NCBI GenBank assembly: GCA_017853735.1
Contig: JAFMJA010000127.1
Coordinates: forward strand, 1 to 7,833
Source: Burkholderiaceae bacterium
GTDB lineage: Bacteria; Pseudomonadota; Gammaproteobacteria; Burkholderiales; Burkholderiaceae_C
Length of the DNA: 7,833 bases
Reading direction: 5' to 3'
Shown: positions 6,475 to 7,833 of the stretch, piece after piece
Numbering within the stretch: the stretch's first letter is position 1
Layout of the letters: each line of letters opens with the position of its first letter
Notes under the pieces: model-generated
What the model was told of the DNA's origin: nothing
What the model saw: only the letters and a program-made list of their open reading frames with translations
Databases searched by the model: none
Position numbers and translations under genes: made by a program

Positions 6475-6503
6475 GGGAGCAGAGGCTTAGACCTATCTGC
6501 CCC
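6475..6503 (-). other. Bulged hairpin in the gltB-gltD gap
   Basis: On the transcript strand GGGGCAG and AGG pair with CCT, CTGC and CCC, giving ten base pairs interrupted by one two-base and one one-base bulge, around a six-base loop (TCTAAG). It occupies about 40 percent of the 76-nt gap between gltB and gltD. No T run follows, so it is unlikely to be an efficient terminator. A role in mRNA processing or in setting the gltB:gltD ratio is possible but speculative. Confidence 0.3.
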
Positions 6504-6520
6504 TTGTCCGTAAATTAGAT

Positions 6521-7833
6521 TTAATGCGTTGCGGCTGCTTCCTGCTTGTTCGCAGCCTTGGCTTTTTTGGCGCTAATCTCACCCAACGCCCGTTTGTATT
6601 CATTGGGGAAGACCTTGACGAATTTGCTGCGGGCTTCGACCCAGTTGTCCAGCAGATCGCGAGCGCGCTTGCTGCCGGTCCATCGGTTGTGATCCTCCAG
6701 CAATTTTTTCAGCTGCACCTCATCGGCCTGACCGCGATGCCAGATACCACGATCGAGCAAGGCTTCCTGCTCTGCCACCGACAAAACTTTTTCCAGGCTC
6801 ACCATGGAAGTGTTGCATCGCTCGGCAAATCGTCCATCCTCATCATAGACATAGGCCACTCCTCCGCTCATGCCCGCCGCAAAGTTGCGCCCGGTCTTGC
6901 CCAACACCACCACTGTGCCGCCAGTCATGTACTCACAGCCGTGGTCACCCGTGCCTTCCACCACCGCAGTGGCGCCAGACAGGCGCACCGCAAACCGCTC
7001 TCCGGCGACACCGGCGAAGAAAGCTGCTCCGCTGGTGGCGCCAAACATCACCGTATTGCCAACAATGATGTTGTTGGCCGCAACCCCGCGAAAATCAATG
7101 CTGGGTCGCACCACCACCCGACCGCCCGAAAGTCCTTTGCCGGTGTAATCGTTGGCGTCACCAATCAGGTACAGGGTGATGCCAGGCGCCAGGAAGGCAC
7201 CAAAGGACTGTCCCCCAGTGCCTTCCAATTGAATGCGGATGGTGTCGTCTGGCAAGCCTTCAGGGCGCACCTTGGTCAGAGCACCTGAGAGCATGGCCCC
7301 AACCGATCGATTGACGTTGCGCGCCACCTCCATGAACTGAACTTTTTCCCCTTTATCGATCGCCGCTCTGGATTTCTCGATCAGTACCTGATCCAGCGCT
7401 TTTTCCAGGCCATGGTCCTGCTCAGCCACATGCAGGCGCGGCACATCTGCGGGCACCAGCGGCAAGGTCAATAGACGGGAGAAATCAAGACCACTGGATT
7501 TCCAGTGCTCAATGCCATGGCGCATATCCAGCAAGTCCATCCGTCCGATCATTTCATCAAATTTTCGGATGCCCAACTGAGCCATGATCTGGCGCACTTC
7601 TTCTGCCACAAAGAAAAAGTAATTCACCACATGCTCAGGTTTGCCTGAAAACTTCTTGCGCAAGGCCGGGTCTTGTGTGGCCACGCCTACCGGGCAGGTA
7701 TTGAGGTGGCATTTGCGCATCATGATGCAGCCTTCGACCACTAGCGGTGCGGTGGCAAAACCAAACTCATCTGCGCCAAGCATAGCGCCGATGGCCACAT
7801 CACGGCCGGTCTTGATCTGGCCATCCACCTGGA
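6521..7833 (-). CDS. gltB: Glutamate synthase large subunit, C-terminal part (5' end beyond window)
   Basis: C-terminal 436 residues of the GOGAT alpha subunit; the gene enters from the right edge, so its start and the N-terminal amidotransferase domain are not visible. The full protein is usually about 1500 residues. The segment opens with the end of the FMN synthase domain (QVDGQIKTGRDVAIGAMLGA in frame, then FGFATAPLVVEG). Next come the three [3Fe-4S] ligands in CIMMRKCHLNTC, spaced C-x5-C-x4-C, at visible residues 35, 41 and 46. The second half is the GXGXG right-handed beta-helix: GTGGQSFGAF, GDANDYTGKGLSGGRVVV, VGNTVMFGATSGAAFFAGVAG, GTGDHGCEYMTGGTVVVLG and FAAGMSGGVAYVYD. It ends in a Lys/Ala-rich tail. 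The partner gltD follows after 76 nt. A GTG near the edge is internal valine, not a start. Confidence 0.98.
   Translation of the reverse strand, partial: QVDGQIKTGRDVAIGAMLGADEFGFATAPLVVEGCIMMRKCHLNTCPVGVATQDPALRKKFSGKPEHVVNYFFFVAEEVRQIMAQLGIRKFDEMIGRMDLLDMRHGIEHWKSSGLDFSRLLTLPLVPADVPRLHVAEQDHGLEKALDQVLIEKSRAAIDKGEKVQFMEVARNVNRSVGAMLSGALTKVRPEGLPDDTIRIQLEGTGGQSFGAFLAPGITLYLIGDANDYTGKGLSGGRVVVRPSIDFRGVAANNIIVGNTVMFGATSGAAFFAGVAGERFAVRLSGATAVVEGTGDHGCEYMTGGTVVVLGKTGRNFAAGMSGGVAYVYDEDGRFAERCNTSMVSLEKVLSVAEQEALLDRGIWHRGQADEVQLKKLLEDHNRWTGSKRARDLLDNWVEARSKFVKVFPNEYKRALGEISAKKAKAANKQEAAATH

Noticed and set aside
5833..6513. 226-residue plus-strand open frame opposite the gltD 5' half
   Set aside because: Lies over the cysteine-cluster and FAD motif coding sequence of gltD; no independent support.
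6524..7288. 254-residue plus-strand open frame opposite gltB
   Set aside because: Antisense to the conserved GXGXG domain coding sequence; product is low-complexity and resembles no family.
7826..7828. GTG as a possible start of the right-edge gene
   Set aside because: It is an internal valine codon: the frame stays open to the edge with CAG before it, and the protein is clearly the middle of GltB.

Overview
The window is a tightly packed stretch of a proteobacterial chromosome in which every supported gene lies on the minus strand, so transcription runs from high to low coordinates. Protein sequences and gene order (gltB-gltD followed by mlaF-E-D-A-C-B and a YadG-like ABC ATPase) point to a betaproteobacterium, most likely Burkholderiales and perhaps Comamonadaceae. 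The genus cannot be fixed from this sequence alone. Base composition is moderately GC-rich and looks even throughout. I saw no phage, insertion sequence, CRISPR, tRNA or rRNA, and no stretch over 300 bases without a gene.

Region 7833-4978 holds the glutamate synthase (GOGAT) pair: the C-terminal part of gltB, which runs off the right edge, and a complete gltD. A 76-nt gap with one hairpin separates them. Together they encode the two subunits of the NADPH-dependent enzyme that makes two glutamates from glutamine and 2-oxoglutarate.

Region 4977-4916 is a 62-nt junction with two perfect stem-loops, one at the gltD stop codon and one ending seven bases before the mlaF start. This is the most interesting regulatory spot in the window.

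Region 4915-973 encodes a complete Mla phospholipid transport system: inner-membrane complex MlaF (ATPase), MlaE (permease), MlaD (MCE ring) and MlaB (STAS partner), periplasmic carrier MlaC, and outer-membrane lipoprotein MlaA. In E. coli mlaA (vacJ) lies elsewhere; here it sits between mlaD and mlaC. Several junctions overlap or nearly touch (mlaF/mlaE, mlaD/mlaA, mlaC/mlaB), which suggests translational coupling. Two looser gaps break the pattern: mlaE-mlaD, which carries a well-initiated 24-codon micro-ORF, and mlaA-mlaC, after which mlaC has no visible Shine-Dalgarno.

Region 955-1 is an intact but edge-truncated reading frame for an ABC-2 type (YadG-like) ATPase, 17 nt after mlaB. Its permease would be expected just beyond the left edge.

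Overall this is mostly conserved housekeeping sequence. I found no clearly new multi-gene system. The points worth checking are the junction hairpins, the micro-ORF, and the attachment of a second ABC exporter to the mla operon.
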